A stretch of DNA of 64,000 nucleotides from Amborella trichopoda (Eukaryota > Streptophyta > Magnoliopsida > Amborellales > Amborellaceae), in contig NW_006499810.1 of NCBI RefSeq assembly GCF_000471905.2, positions 4,447,498 to 4,511,497 of the forward strand, written 5' to 3'. Positions 47,026 to 59,630 of this stretch are shown here, in pieces; position 1 is the stretch's first letter; each line of letters begins with the position of its first letter. The translations under genes were made by a program, and so were the position numbers. Below the pieces are notes generated by a model. The model was not told the DNA's origin, searched no databases, and saw only the letters and a list, made by a program, of their open reading frames with translations.

Positions 47026-47790
47026 AATAGAATTTCTAAACTTGTTACCTAAGAGGATGAATTTAGATGACAAATTTAGATTATAAAAATTTTGAACCAT
47101 GTTTTATTTGGTAAAATGAGTAGAAAGATTTTTAAGAGGAAGAATTTAGATGACGAATTTAGATTTTAAAAATTTTGAACCATGATTATTTGGTAAAATG
47201 AGTATAAAACCATTTGGTAAGGATGATTTTAGATTTTAAAAATTGTGAAATATTTTTTTTTGCTAAAATGAGTAGAAAACCCTTTGCTAAGGCAACTAGA
47301 TCTTATGATTTATTGTCGATTATTTATTCTTATATTTGCGGGCCACTAAATGTTAAAACACATAGGGGTATGGAGTATTTTATTTAATTCATTGATGATT
47401 ATTCGAGTTTCGGTTATATTTATCTGATTAGTAGAAAATCAAATGCACTTGAAATGTTCAAATAATTTAAAATAGGAATTGAAAACCAATTAGATAAAAG
47501 AATTAAAATCCTTAGAACAGACTGAGGAGGGAATATTGTTCTAATTTGTTTGATATTTTTTATAAAGAAAAATGGGTTTATACTCCATAAGACCATGCCC
47601 CACACAACCAAACAAAATGGTGTTGCTGAAAGGCACAATCGAACTCTTATGGAAATAGTGTAATCAATGATGAGTCATCTAAACTTATCATCAATATTTT
47701 GGGGTGCAGCATTGTATATTGTTATGTATATTTTAAACTGAGTTCCCTCAAAATCCTAGAGATAATACCTCATGAGTTATGGATTGGACA
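46985..47790 (+). pseudogene. Copia integrase, with a triplicated segment
   Basis: The zinc-binding domain starts in a shifted frame (LWHMCLGHISRNRISKLV, about 46,990-47,045). A segment of about 90 bases then occurs three times (47,055-47,280). The core follows with FIDDYSSFGYIY (first aspartate), RIKILRTD (second, directly followed by a stop) and NGVAERHNRTLMEIV (glutamate, 47,610-47,655). All three catalytic residues are recognisable. Stops and the triplication inactivate it. Confidence 0.75.
47055..47280 (+). repeat. Tandem triplication within copia integrase
   Basis: Three copies of GATGAATTTAGATGACAAAT ... GGTAAAATGAGTAGAAA, about 85-95 bases each, decaying differently. Confidence 0.7.
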
Positions 47791-47879
47791 TAAACCTCAA
47801 TTGGAACATTTAAAATTTTCGGGTTGTGATGCTCATGTACTTATCATGAGCCATGAGAGATCTAAGTTGTAAGCTAATA

Positions 47880-49829
47880 CTATAAAATGCTCATTCATAG
47901 GGTACTATGATACTTTTAAAGGTTATAGGGTTTTGGACCATGAAACCAATTCTTTAGTTGAATCTAGAGATGCACATTTCTTAGAAGAACATATGAAAAG
48001 AGACAAACTTTTTATGATAAATATACATGAATTAGATCAAATTAAAAACAAATGAGTAAATGAAAACATAGAAAATTATGAACCTAATGTAGAAAGCCGT
48101 GATAACTACATGGAGAGTGTGAGTGATACATTTGAACTTACTAATGTAGATAATAGTAAATCTAGGAGAAGTTCTAGGATTAGAAGAGCATCATATCATT
48201 TAGTACCATATCAAAAATTTATTTGCATGGACACTTTAGACCAATTCTATAACTTTGCTTGTCAAGATACTCCTAAGCCTTCCAATTATAAGGAAGCTAT
48301 TAATTCTGATAAATCTGATTTTTTGACTAATGCTCTGAATGAAAAAATGGGTGCTATAACTAAAACCCATGTATAGGAGTTGGTATATTTGCCTTGTGGG
48401 AAAAAACCTATTGGATGCAAATTGATATTAAAAAGAAAACTCAAGCCTGATGGTAGTATAGATAAATATAAAGCCCGACTTGTTGGAGATAAAAGTTATA
48501 GCCAAAAGGAAGGTATAATTTTGTTGAAACTTTTTCTGCTGTAGTAAGATTTTCTTCTGTTAGAATTTGATGTCTATTGTGGCTAACCTTGATTTAGAAT
48601 TGTTTCAAATGGATGTCAAAGCTACATTTCCCAATGGAAATTTAAACGAAAAGATATACATGGTACTACCTGAAGGATATATTGTTGAAGGCAAAAAAAA
48701 TAAAGTGTGCAAACCAATCAAAATCACGATGTAGATTCAAGCAATCTTCTAGACAATGGTATTTAAAATTTCATGATGCAATTATAAAACTTGGTTTTGT
48801 TTCTAATGAAAGTGGTCATTGTATTTATATTAAGATTAGTGGGAGTAAGATAATGATATGGTCTTTATATGTAGATGATATTTTGATTTTTATAAATGAC
48901 ATGGATATGATTAATGAAACAAAATCCTAGTTGAAATATAATTTTGAAATGAAAGATATGGGGGTGCATCGTATGTTTTAGGAATTGAAATTACAAGAGA
49001 TAGATCAAATAGGATGCTCAGCTTATCTCAAGAGCATTATTGAGAATCTATTATTAGGAAGTTTAAAATGGATTTATGCAAGCCAGTCTCCACCCCTATT
49101 GATAAAGTAGTTAAATTATCCATTGATTTATATCCTTCTAATGATAATGATGATATGAGAAATATTCCATATGCTCAAGCAATTTGGTGCATTATTTATG
49201 TTGTGTCACACACTAAGCCAGATCTATGTTTTGTTGTTGGACTTGTTAGCAGGTATCAAAGAAACCTCAAAATGTTACACTGGAAAGCAGTAAAAAAGAT
49301 ATTAAGATACATCCAAGGAATAAAGAAGTACAAGTTGCACTATCAAGGTTCTTCCCTAAGGCCTCAGGGTTACTCTGATGCTGATTGTAGTAGTGATTAT
49401 GATGATAGTAAATCCACTTCGGGTTTCATTTTCACGCGTGGTGCAGGTGTTGTATCATGGTGTAAACAAAAACAAGATGGTGTTTCTTTATTAACCATGC
49501 ATGCAAAATATGTGGCTTGCAATTTAGGAACACAAGAGGTTGTTTGGTTGAGAAATTTCCTCATGGATTTAAAGTTTGAATGCATTGAAAATAGGCCTAT
49601 AGACATATTATGTGGTAATCGAGCAGTCATAACTATTATCAAGGATTCAAAAATAAACTTTAAATCCAAGCACATTCGTATGAAGTACTACCATATTCGA
49701 GATGTAGTAGAATATGGTGATATAATAGTTGATTATATACCTTCAAATGAGATGATTACAGATCCATTGACTAGGGCTTTGAGCGGTTACATATTCGAGA
49801 AACACGTAGCAGCTATGGGACTAAGATAA
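47880..49829 (+). pseudogene. Copia RT and RNase H
   Basis: RT begins in broken frames (KPIGCKLILKRKLKPDG, then MDVKATFPNGNLNEKIYMVL) and has the catalytic motif LYVDDILIF with YVDD at 48,868-48,879. RNase H and C-terminus form a 253-codon open frame (49,068-49,829) including GYSDADCSSDYDDSKSTSGF, HAKYVACNLGTQEVVWLRNF and SKHIRMKYYHIRDVVE. Earlier pieces have several stops. The layout integrase before RT is diagnostic of Ty1-copia. Confidence 0.85.
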
Positions 49830-49867
49830 ATCCAAATTGAAATCCAATAATGGTGCATAAAACCATA

Positions 49868-50093
49868 TTGATGGATATATGAAAATCCCATATGGAAAAC
49901 ATGAGGAAATGCCACGTATAAGATGACAAAGAGTCTTAAGGCTAAGTATTGGAAATCCCAAGTGAAAAACACGAGGCAATGCATATACAAGATGTCAAAG
50001 AGCCTTTAGGAGGGGTATATGGAAATCCGATGAGGAAAGCACGAGGCAATACTATATACAAGATGTTAAAGGACCTTAATGCCAAATGGAAGA
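49868..50093 (+). repeat. Tandem repeat before the copia 3' LTR
   Basis: Three units of about 75 bases of the form TGGAAATCCCAAGTGAAAAA ... CACGAGGCAATGC ... ACAAGATGTCAAAGAGCC. The GAGGCAATGCCATATACTAG part resembles the LTR interior at 35,361-35,381 and 50,202-50,222. No clear polypurine tract remains next to the LTR. Confidence 0.75.
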
Positions 50094-50804
50094 TGTTGGA
50101 AATGTGACCTTTCATGCCCTTTTCTCCTAGGAATTTATTTTTCAATAATGGTACAAAAGCTATATAGTATAGTATATATATGAAATTCTATGGGGTTGAC
50201 ATAAGGCAATGCCATATACTAGGATCCATTTTAGAGATTTTGTAAGATGTTGTATTAGAGGAAAAACCCAGTATCACTTGAGGGAAAACCCAGTGATATA
50301 TTTGGATTCCTTGTAAGAATTGTTTTTCTATAATATAGTTGTACAAAAGTATTTAATTTTTAAATATCTTTTTATCAAATTGTAGAAATGCTTGGATGTC
50401 ATCCTATTATGAGGGTCATTAGTATACTAATGACAGGTTTAGCTCATTACATAGGATTAAAGAGTTTGGTGACAACTTGTTAATCCTAATTAGTTGCACT
50501 TGCGGGAAATAAGGCAGGAGTTATACTTGGATCTCAATTCCTATTGACCATGAATGTGAGAATTACAAACTAAATGGTTCTCTATAAAAAGAGGTTAACC
50601 CCTCAAGTAAAGAGGACAAAGAATGGTAGAAAAGGGTTGAATGAGATTCACCAAATAGGATTTTCAAGGTCGTCTGTCACCGGATGGCTTGGTCTATAGG
50701 TTTTGGTATGGAACCCTAAGTCTCTCATGTGATTTAAGGACATATCCAAGCAAGTTGTTTATTGATTTTATTTATTTATTGATATATTTTTTTTGGGACT
50801 ACCA
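50094..50804 (+). repeat. 3' LTR of the copia element
   Basis: A 711-base LTR, TGTTGGAAATGTGACC to GGGACTACCA. It carries a short duplication around 50,252-50,299 (GAAAAACCCAGT/GAAAACCCAGT) that the 5' LTR lacks. TATAAAAA at 50,583-50,590. Confidence 0.9.
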
Positions 50805-50809
50805 TATAA
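50805..50809. repeat. Target site duplication (TATAA), right
   Basis: Perfect match to 35,249-35,253. Confidence 0.85.
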
Positions 50810-50859
50810 AATCCCCTTAAAATATTTATCCAGTTTGATTTTATCTATGTTTTTTTAAA

Positions 50860-51260
50860 CGTTTTATAGTCATCGTTGTGATGATCTATCAAAGTTGGAA
50901 AGTATATAATGAGCCCGTTTAGCTTCTATACAAGGCGGTCTTGACCATAGGATGTGAAATTGGGTGGCTGCATTTATTTCATTGACAAACTCAATGTTCA
51001 AAAGAAATTTTCTCTAACTTTGTTGCACGCCCAAGCTATTAGATTTCATATCGAATGGGTATAAGTAATTGTGACCTCCTTGAACCGAAATAAATGGTCT
51101 CATTATATACAATCCCTATCAAAGTAACCTGATACATTTTTTGCGGAGCCCTCTTTACCATTTGAGTAAATTTCTTTTTTTTTTTTGAATCATTTTTCAT
51201 TAATTTCCTATGAGAACCCCTCTTAGGACATGTACATCTTCTGGGAAAAGCCAGCAATCG
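50860..51260. repeat. Dispersed repeat, family shared with 61,060-61,290
   Basis: GCATTTATTTCATTGACAAA ... TTTCATATCGAATGGGTATA ... GTGACCTCCTTG corresponds in order to 61,140-61,260. No coding sequence. Confidence 0.6.
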
Positions 51261-52079
51261 GGCATCTAAACATTGCCTCTATGGGTCATTAAAGCCGCAC
51301 ACACTACAAGGTGCATTCTCCAGTTCCTAGAGCTTGCTTCATCTTGGAAAGGTATGGAAAGCATGTAATCTTAGTTCACACACTTACTTCATCACGTCAA
51401 CAAGGACTTAGTCTTGCCATAACATACATCATGAGTTTGGATCAAGTTTGCAATTTATAAGATTAGCATGAACAAATATCAAGGAACAGCAAACAATCTC
51501 AGATCAGGCATTTGTTAATTTGCAAAGATTCCTTTTTGTATAGGTTCTCTACATCAAAACATTTTTCCATCTTTTAATGGATGACGTGGGGATGAAGATG
51601 ACCCTAATGGTTGCCTTACAACTGTGGAAAAATCACATCAAAATACACCCATGAACTTATTAGGCGGCATCGGCCCAGGAACAAAATACAGAGTGCAATA
51701 ATGATGTTTTCATGGGTGCCATAAGTGCCTCCGACAGCAATTTAACATAAAAGATGCAACCATCCTCCGACAGCAATTTAACATAAAAGATGACAACCAT
51801 CCTTCAACAGCAATTTAACATAAAAGATGACAACCATCTTTTCATTTCATAACATGTGTATTTGTCACTGAAATTTGGTAAGCACTTATGTGGAATGTGA
51901 CACTGAAGTTAGTTATGATCCAAGCATACAAAGTCACCTAATTAAATGCTTCCAAAAGAAGTCATTATAACAAGATACTAGATTACCTTTGGAGAGACTC
52001 TCTCTCCACTCTAATTTGAATAAGATGGCAAGAAAGAAATAGGTGAGAAAAAGAGTATCAACACCATTCCATTTAAAGG
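51261..52079. other. Non-coding stretch
   Basis: AT-rich, no gene seen. It includes a 36-37 bp repeat in three copies at 51,731-51,841 (CGACAGCAATTTAACATAAA). Confidence 0.5.
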
Positions 52080-52084
52080 AAGGA

Positions 52085-52200
52085 AGATCATCATCATCAT
52101 TTTAACATTTTTTCAATTAATTGGGGTCGGCTAAATAAATCTTGGTTCTCCATTCTTCTCTATTAAAGACCATATCCTCACTAAAGAAAATAATTTAGAA
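52085..52200. repeat. Possible 3' end of an RTE-type LINE or related repeat
   Basis: An ATC-repeat (CATCATCATCATTTTAAC) beside AATTGGGGTCGGCTAAATAAA and CCATTCTTCTCTATTAAAGA. GGGGTCGGCTA-containing tails are common in plant RTE/LINE relics; identification is from memory of the motif only. Confidence 0.3.
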
Positions 52201-53990
52201 AATATGAAATCGTATCAAGAAAAAAAAAATAGCATGAGAAAGAGATAAAAGAGCAAGATTAACATCTCAAAGGTAGGGAATACATATTCCCAATTGACCT
52301 AAAATAAGGTAGAGAGTATGTAGTAGGGTCTAAATTATACAAAATGATGGAATGATACATGTTGCGGTTGACCTTTATAAATATTGTGTGACAGAAGCTC
52401 TATCTCACCTCCGGTAAATTTTTCTCCATATTAATGGAAAATGCGGGATACCAAAACAAATGGCCACATGTTGCAATAAAAAAGTTCTTTTATTAGATCA
52501 GCATTATACATCTTATCAGAGTAAGCGATTGCCACTCTCTTTCAGTGCAAACAAGCATCAATCAAGTAAGGGCTGGTTCATACATGGGGACCAACACCCA
52601 TGGCCCTTATGCCAATGGGTATTTCAAGGTCAAAATACATAATTTCATAGCTTATATGCTCTTATCAAAAGAGGACATACGTTTTGGCACCTAAGCCCAC
52701 CATGAGCCCTTTATATCAGAATTGGCAAGTTTATTTTAGTGGTTTTGGCCAACTGTTCTTTAGTTGTGTTGCGTTGAGACAACCATCTCTTCTAATGTTC
52801 ACATGCACATCGACAATGACTGGCTCAGCACATACAAATGTGATTTCCCTTTAGCTTCTAAATTTAATGGAACTTCTTCCAATGCAAATGAACAAAACAA
52901 TACCTCCTCAATTCATATCCCAGATATGGGCATAAGGAGGTAATTCAAGTTCCTTATCCCAGGAATTGGGAACGATGTCTTCTTTAGAATAACAAGCATC
53001 TAAAGATAGTCTTATGACATATCCAATACATTAACGAGATATCACTGTCAATTATGAAGTAAAGATTCACATGGAGAGGCTCCTTCATGCATCCTACGAA
53101 GCATAAGTTGGGGCATTTTGTCCATCTTTTATTATGGGTTGAGAACCTCAAAATCGACTCAAGTTTCATGCAGCGTTCCATGACTCGCTCGAGTCAAATC
53201 GGACCAAGGCAAGTTACTCGGGCTTGCCCTATGGGCGAGGTCCAGTAGGGTGTACACCCTGCATTATGTTATATAAAAACAATTATATTCAGTTTAATTT
53301 AAATAAAATCCAAATGTCTTGTTGGCTGCGGTCTATAGTTTTTGGGACAAATGTTTGGAGGATTTGAATACCATCAAACATCACCGTACCACGAGTGTTT
53401 CTAAATCCATATCTTTCTTTTTTCTTCTTTTTCTTTTTATTTTTTTCTTTTTCTTCCTAAAAGCCCGTAAAGAGGCCCCATTATGTAACCAAGGTGCATT
53501 TGAGTAATATTGTAAAAAAAACTATGTTATATAGATATATTTTAGAGTGATTTACGCATAGACCCTAAAATTTTAGGTAAAATACGACATGCTGGAAATT
53601 ATAAAGAAAGTCGATCAACCCAATCTTTTTATTTTTTTTAAAACTACCTCTCGGTCAACCCTTATTTTGACTATTATTTTTTATATTTTTTTAGTTTTTT
53701 CGTTAGTAGGGCAGTGTCTTGAAGTTTGGGGTTGGCCTACTAACGAAATAAATAAATAAAAAACTTAAAAGCAAATCAAAATTCCAATTGACCAGGGAGC
53801 AATTTTGAAGAAATAGAAAAAGGCGCCGACCTTGTTTATAATTTTCAAATATATGTGGAGCATTTTGTATTTTACCTACTCATATTTTATGTTTTTGTTT
53901 TTCTTCTTCTTCTTTTCTTAGCATGGGCTAGACTCGGGCGAGATACTAAGACTCGCACGCATAACTCGCCTCGACCAATGCATAACTACT
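52201..53990. other. Non-coding stretch
   Basis: No gene or known element is supported. Short frames at 52,460, 52,984 and 53,319 have no family features. A T-rich tract lies near 53,410-53,460. Confidence 0.4.
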
Positions 53991-53994
53991 CTAG

Positions 53995-54110
53995 TAGAAT
54001 TCCTGGTACCTCGGTTTCATATCAATAAGGGTTGAGAGACCTTGTCTTCAAATCTCATATTCAATCCTGGAAATAGTTCATCTTCATTAAGCTTTAATTA
54101 CTCAATTTAC
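53995..54110 (+). repeat. Possible tRNA-derived SINE head
   Basis: CCTGGTACCTCGGTTTCATA ... AAGGGTTGAGAGACCTTGTC ... TTCAAATCTCATATTC resembles the A-box/B-box arrangement of plant SINEs, the B box being close to GGTTCAAATCCC. Too decayed to be sure. Confidence 0.3.
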
Positions 54111-56384
54111 CGCAAAAGATCTTCATTAGCAAATTCAATTGTTGGTTCCTAGGTCCCAAAATAACCGAACATGGGTCTTCTTAGCTTCAGAGATTATGAA
54201 ATTAGCGTCAGACCTAAAGAGTTGTGTAAAGCAACAAGAAGTCCAACAAGATCGTTAATGCTCTGAAGTTACGCACTGTGAACAGTTAATTGTAGTCAAA
54301 ACTTTATCCTATAGAAAGAATTAAAATTAATGGCATGGGAACAATTAAGTGTAATAACGACAATGAGAAATCAACTTAACTGTAATGAAAAAGATTGACA
54401 ATACTTTAAACTTGGGACTTCTTTAATTATACACCAAATTACAATTGGTTTGATTGCAGTTACCAGCTAACTCCTAATTGCAATCCTTAGCAAAATGTTA
54501 TACTTTGGGAAGAAAAATTGTTCAAGGGGCATCTGTCTTATTTTTCATACTTTAGAGTGTTCCACGAGCTTCCTAAAAACCAAAGAGTGTATAGGGAAGA
54601 AAATTTTAGGGAGCGGGGTATGTGTATAATTTAGTTTAAAAATAGTTATACTTCTAGGATTTATTGCCTTAAATCAAAATTCAAAATTAGCTTTTTCTTT
54701 TGATCTTTTTTAATTTCGTAATTTCCATTTAACAGTAATACCTCACAAAAGACTTTGGCACTTATTCAACAAAAATAACATGGCAATGGAAGATTGCGAA
54801 ACCACATATGTTCAAAAAAAACTTACCAAAATTTCCAAGTTACAACGGCAACATAATACCTCCCGTTTAGAAGATTTGACCCTATTTCAGAATACAAAAT
54901 TTCAAGTGAAACGCAAGAGTTGCTTTAACCTTTAAAGGAAACCATTGTGAGAACCTGGAGTTTCCAGTGATCTTTTGTTTATGAAAGGCACTTATAGTGA
55001 AAATATTTGTTTACCCATGAGATTTCCAAAATACGTTGAAGTTACATGGACCCAAAAATTTTCGCATCTTTGTAAATTTATTTAAAAACAGTATGAAAAA
55101 CCACGACTTGGGGATGGTACTAGGCCCATGCCCGAGCCCAATATCTCGGACTGAGGCTCAGTTATTACGCGCGAGTTGGGCACAGTCCGGCCAAGCCAAA
55201 AAGAGTTAAAAATAAAAACATACAAAAAAAATAAAAAAATAAGTAACATATGTTTAAGGTAAAATTAAAACGAATACATCTAAATAAGGTTAAAAAATTA
55301 GCGAAAAAATGCATTTGAAAATGAACAAGGTTTATGTAATAATACTTAATTTTTTTTTTTTAAAAAAAAAGAAAAAAAAAAGAAGAAACTTTTAATAAGT
55401 GATGGTCCATATGAGCATGATGGTCCTTAGAAACCATCACTATTTTCAAAACTTTTACGTTAAGCTTTTGCTACCTTGCCACGACCTTTAGTGGACGTGG
55501 TTTTCAGGTGTTAAAAGTGGTTAATTACACGACACCTCATACACATGATGGAGGAGTTTAAAGAAATGAATTAGGACGAAAGGTAAGATGTCGCCTAACA
55601 ACTCTTTTCTCGCTCTCCCTCTTATAAACACAGTGAGCTCCTCCCTCTAGCCAAATTTTTATCGGAAGCTCCTTCTCAAATATTTTAGGTAAGTGACTTC
55701 ATTATCTTGAAAAATAATCCGTTCTTTTTAAAAATGAAATGAAATAATTACTTCTACTTATTATCATGAATTTTAGGTGTGATAAATTTTATGCGTAAGC
55801 GACCTCATTATTTTGAAAAATAATTTTTTTAATAAAATTGTGATATTTTATCTATGTTAGAAATTTTAAATGCTATAAATTCTTAGAAATAAATTTATTT
55901 ATTTATCTTGTCTATTTTTAGAGAACTGTAAAATTATTAGAAATAAATGAGATATTCCTGCTTTTAGTAAAATTGTGAGATTTCTTTATACTGTTTTTGA
56001 ATATTTAGACATTGTAAATTTCGTGTACAAATGACTGCCTTATTATTTGAAAACTGATATTTTGCAATTGATTACAGCATTGTCGGTAAAATGTTTATTT
56101 GCGAATTAACATCTCATAAATTGTGATAATTCTGTATTCTTGAATTTCTATAAGAATTTTTCTATACATATTAGATTGGCAATTATGCTAAAATGTCTTT
56201 ACGAACTACTACATTTCTAAATTTGAGCCCAAAATATTTGACTGGTTATTTTTGAAATGTTATTGAAAGTGACTATTATTAATAGTTTCAGTGAAATTCA
56301 TATTAATAATTTCAGTGATATGTTGAGTATATGATATTGCTGCTTTCGAATGTTTAAAGAGATTTAGAAATACTTTAAGTATGC
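54111..56384. other. Non-coding stretch
   Basis: AT-rich, no coding region supported. Includes homopolymer runs near 55,350-55,385. Confidence 0.4.
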
Positions 56385-56595
56385 AAGTGGACTCATCCAG
56401 TTCGCCGCTTCGGTATAAGTGGACCTATCTGGTACACCGATTGGGATTAAGTGGACTCATCCGGTACACTGGTGGGGTATAAATGCACCTGCATGGATTA
56501 AGTGGACCTATCTGGGACGGCAATAGGGATTAAGTGGACCCATCAGAACGTTGATAGGGTATATAGGTGACCTACTTGGGATGCCAGTAAGGTAT
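56385..56595. repeat. 32-bp minisatellite
   Basis: Units start at 56,385, 56,417, 56,449, 56,481, 56,500 (after a short 19-base unit), 56,532 and 56,563, of the form AAGTGGACTCATCCGGTACA plus a GGGGTAT or GGGATT end. Confidence 0.85.
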
Positions 56596-57289
56596 TTTGT
56601 AAATCTTTTGAATTATGTACTACCGTTAAAATGTTATACGCATTTCAATTATTCGAATTATACTTAATTATGCATTTTTTAAAGTGAAACTATTGATGCA
56701 TTTCTGTTAATAGATCTCCTTTTTGAAAATATTGATATCTTTCAACCATGATTATTTTTAGAATTATAAGGATCACTTACTGAGTAGCCAAACTCATCAA
56801 ATTATGGTAAACATTTTTTCAGGATAACTGCGGTTTCATTTTTGAGTGCTCGTCAGAATCAACTCTGGAAGATATTGTAGTTGTGCTTAAACTTTCTTTT
56901 GTTACTTTGTAAGAATTCGCCACTGTAAATTTGTCCTATCAATAGATGTATATATGTTTTGACTATCACATCTCAGGAATATCAGTATTATAAATTCTTG
57001 GGGCGTGACAATTTCCATGAGTCCATGTAGAACTGAGTCCCCTCTGAAAAATACATTTTTGAAATGGACTTTTAGACCTAGTTTTTAAGGACATATAATC
57101 TCTAACATGGATATCATGAATATGAAAAAGTAAATAAATTTTAAAAATTAAAAATAAGGATTTTATAAATAAATTTTTTGGACCGTTAGTTTTAATTGCT
57201 TTTAAATATACCACCCATTTTGCATCCATCTTTAAGATGTACGCTTTATATCTAGAGGGACACAAATGTCGAAATGCGTCCCCCAATGC
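56596..57289. other. Possible LTR end and flank
   Basis: No gene. TTGGGGCGTGACA at 56,998-57,010 resembles the end of chromovirus LTRs (GGGGCGTGACA). The matching start TGTCACGCC was not found, so this is only a suggestion. Confidence 0.25.
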
Positions 57290-57740
57290 ATGGAACAATT
57301 TTCCTGGAAAGAATCCATTTATGACGACATTATTTAAAAATTGGTGTTTTCTGTATAAGGTTGAGGCTTTAAACAATTAAAGTAAAGCGCACTTTCAAAT
57401 AGTGTGGAGAAATGTAGTTTCAATACTGTAAATCTTTGTGATAGATTTAAAATATATTTTCATCTCTAATTATAAAATTTAAAGCTTCAAAAATAGAGTA
57501 GAAATAGCAGATCTATGAAAAATTAAAAATCTTGAAAATTGACAATCAAAAAATGCCTTACAAGATGCACTATTTCCCAAACTTGAAATCTATTTTTTTT
57601 TCTCTTGTTCATGCATCTTGAGGTCGAGATAATCAATTTCGGGATATTTGGGCATCAAAACATCCTCTTCTAGTTAAATCTTTCAAGCGCACCCTATTTG
57701 ATTACCTTGCATTTCTATAAACTTTTTTTCTTTTAGAAAT
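57290..57740. repeat. Dispersed repeat, family shared with 60,680-61,020
   Basis: The block TTACAAGATGCACTATTTCC ... GTCGAGATAATCAATTTCGG ... CATCAAAACATCCTCTT ... AAGCGCACCCTA corresponds in order to 60,880-61,005. No coding sequence. Confidence 0.6.
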
Positions 57741-59589
57741 AGTCCAAAACGAAGGGAAAATATAAAAATAAGTATTTATAGTCAAAATATTATTTAATCT
57801 CTACCAAATGATAATAACAATAAATATTAGAAATAAATTCCTTATTTTTAAAATTTCTTATAATTTTCTTTGATATTTTGAAGATCCCGCGTTGGACCAC
57901 TCAACTTTGAATAGTCGGAAAGCACAACCACATGCAATGGGTTTTCTTTCATAGGTCATTATCCAATAGAAATAGAGAGTGCAAATGGTGACAACGAAAA
58001 TTGTGGATTTAGGTCAAACCTGGCTATGCCACCTAAGCCTCACCATCGAACTTTAACTTGGTCAATAATCAAATATGATATGCGTTGAACTTTAGAAGGA
58101 AATTCTGTCTTTTCCATCTCTTCATATATTATCTCCTCAAAATATATGTCCTCTATGGTCCAATAAAATTCGAATAGATATTTCCAAATCAAATTGACCT
58201 CTTTGAAAGTAGAAGTTGAAGAGAAGTGTAGGGTTAACAAAACTTCATTCCTACCACAAGTCAATGCACCTCTATAGTGATGAAAATTGCACATGTCCCA
58301 ATAATGTAGAGGATATTAGATCGCCATAGAAAAGGACAACTTACTTACAACAAGATTAGGTCAAGATAATTAACTAACTTTTTCCAAGCTCACCTAAATG
58401 AAATAAATATGAAAAATATTTTTGATATCACCTTATTAACCTCAACAGTATCTTATTTTATAAATATTTCTCAAGTAAAACATTAATTTTTTTGGACTGA
58501 AATAACCATATTTTTACCTATGTTTCTAAAATATAAGATCCAACATGTCTCGGTCCAACACAAAAATATGCCAGATTTGGCAAATGTAATGACTGGCTCA
58601 GTACAATTTGTCCCTGACAGGTCCAGAGAAAGAAAATGGGAAACATGACTAATAAAGATGGTCTTTTGATCTAAAAGAGTCAAATTTGTTATAAGGAGTG
58701 AATATGAAAAAAGCCATAAAGAAAGATAGCTAAAAAGTGCAAAAAATTTCTATATTTTGTCGAAATAAATACATCTGGCCTCCCAAACTAAATACAATTA
58801 ATAAGATGCAAAAGCTGACGTCTAATTTTCACCGAATCACTTGAGAAAATGGTGGCTGCATCTTTATGGCGTAAGAAGTTTATAAATGTGGTCAGCGGTT
58901 GGTTACATTATTTGGTCACGTACGGTAATAAGTTTCTAAAAATATCCTTGAATAAACTTAGAACTAATTAATATCAATCGTTTTGTCGTCTTTACCTAAG
59001 AAGAAGAGAGGAGTGAGTATGAAAGAGGTTATTGTTTTTCAACCTCAATGATCGCAGAAGAGAAAGCAATGCAAAAGAGTCGGTCCAACGCATCACTCAA
59101 CTCCACCTTATCATCATTATACCAACAAATAACTCATTATAAAATTGTCATGGTCCATGACTTGCAAAACCTTTTCATTCATTTTTCTCTTTTCTTTTGT
59201 ACACATACGAGTGGGGGAATTTCATCCATTTAATTGTTTATTATGTAAGGATGACATCATTAAACACAACCGATGACCTAGAACAGTTCCATGTGGCATA
59301 AATCTATCGCCACCTCCTTGTCAAGGATCTATGCATGAATTTTACAATTATTTTTTTTTTTTTTTTTTCCGAATCTATGTAAGAGGAAAGGAAAAGAATA
59401 ATTATATAGGGATAAGTTCAATATAAGGTTGAGATCTTAAACAATCAAATTAAGAAGAAGCATTTCAAAAATTTACTTGAAGAGGTTAATTAGATGTCGA
59501 AGAAACCCCTAAATTTATCATCATCATCAGAGCTTTATCCCAATTATTTGAACGTCAGCTATATAAGTCTTGTTCCACAAGTCCGGTCT

Positions 59590-59630
<41 letters not shown>

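Noticed and set aside
56966-57376. 136-codon minus-strand frame as a host gene
   Set aside because: It crosses a probable LTR end (GGGGCGTGACA) and part of a dispersed repeat; no family features.
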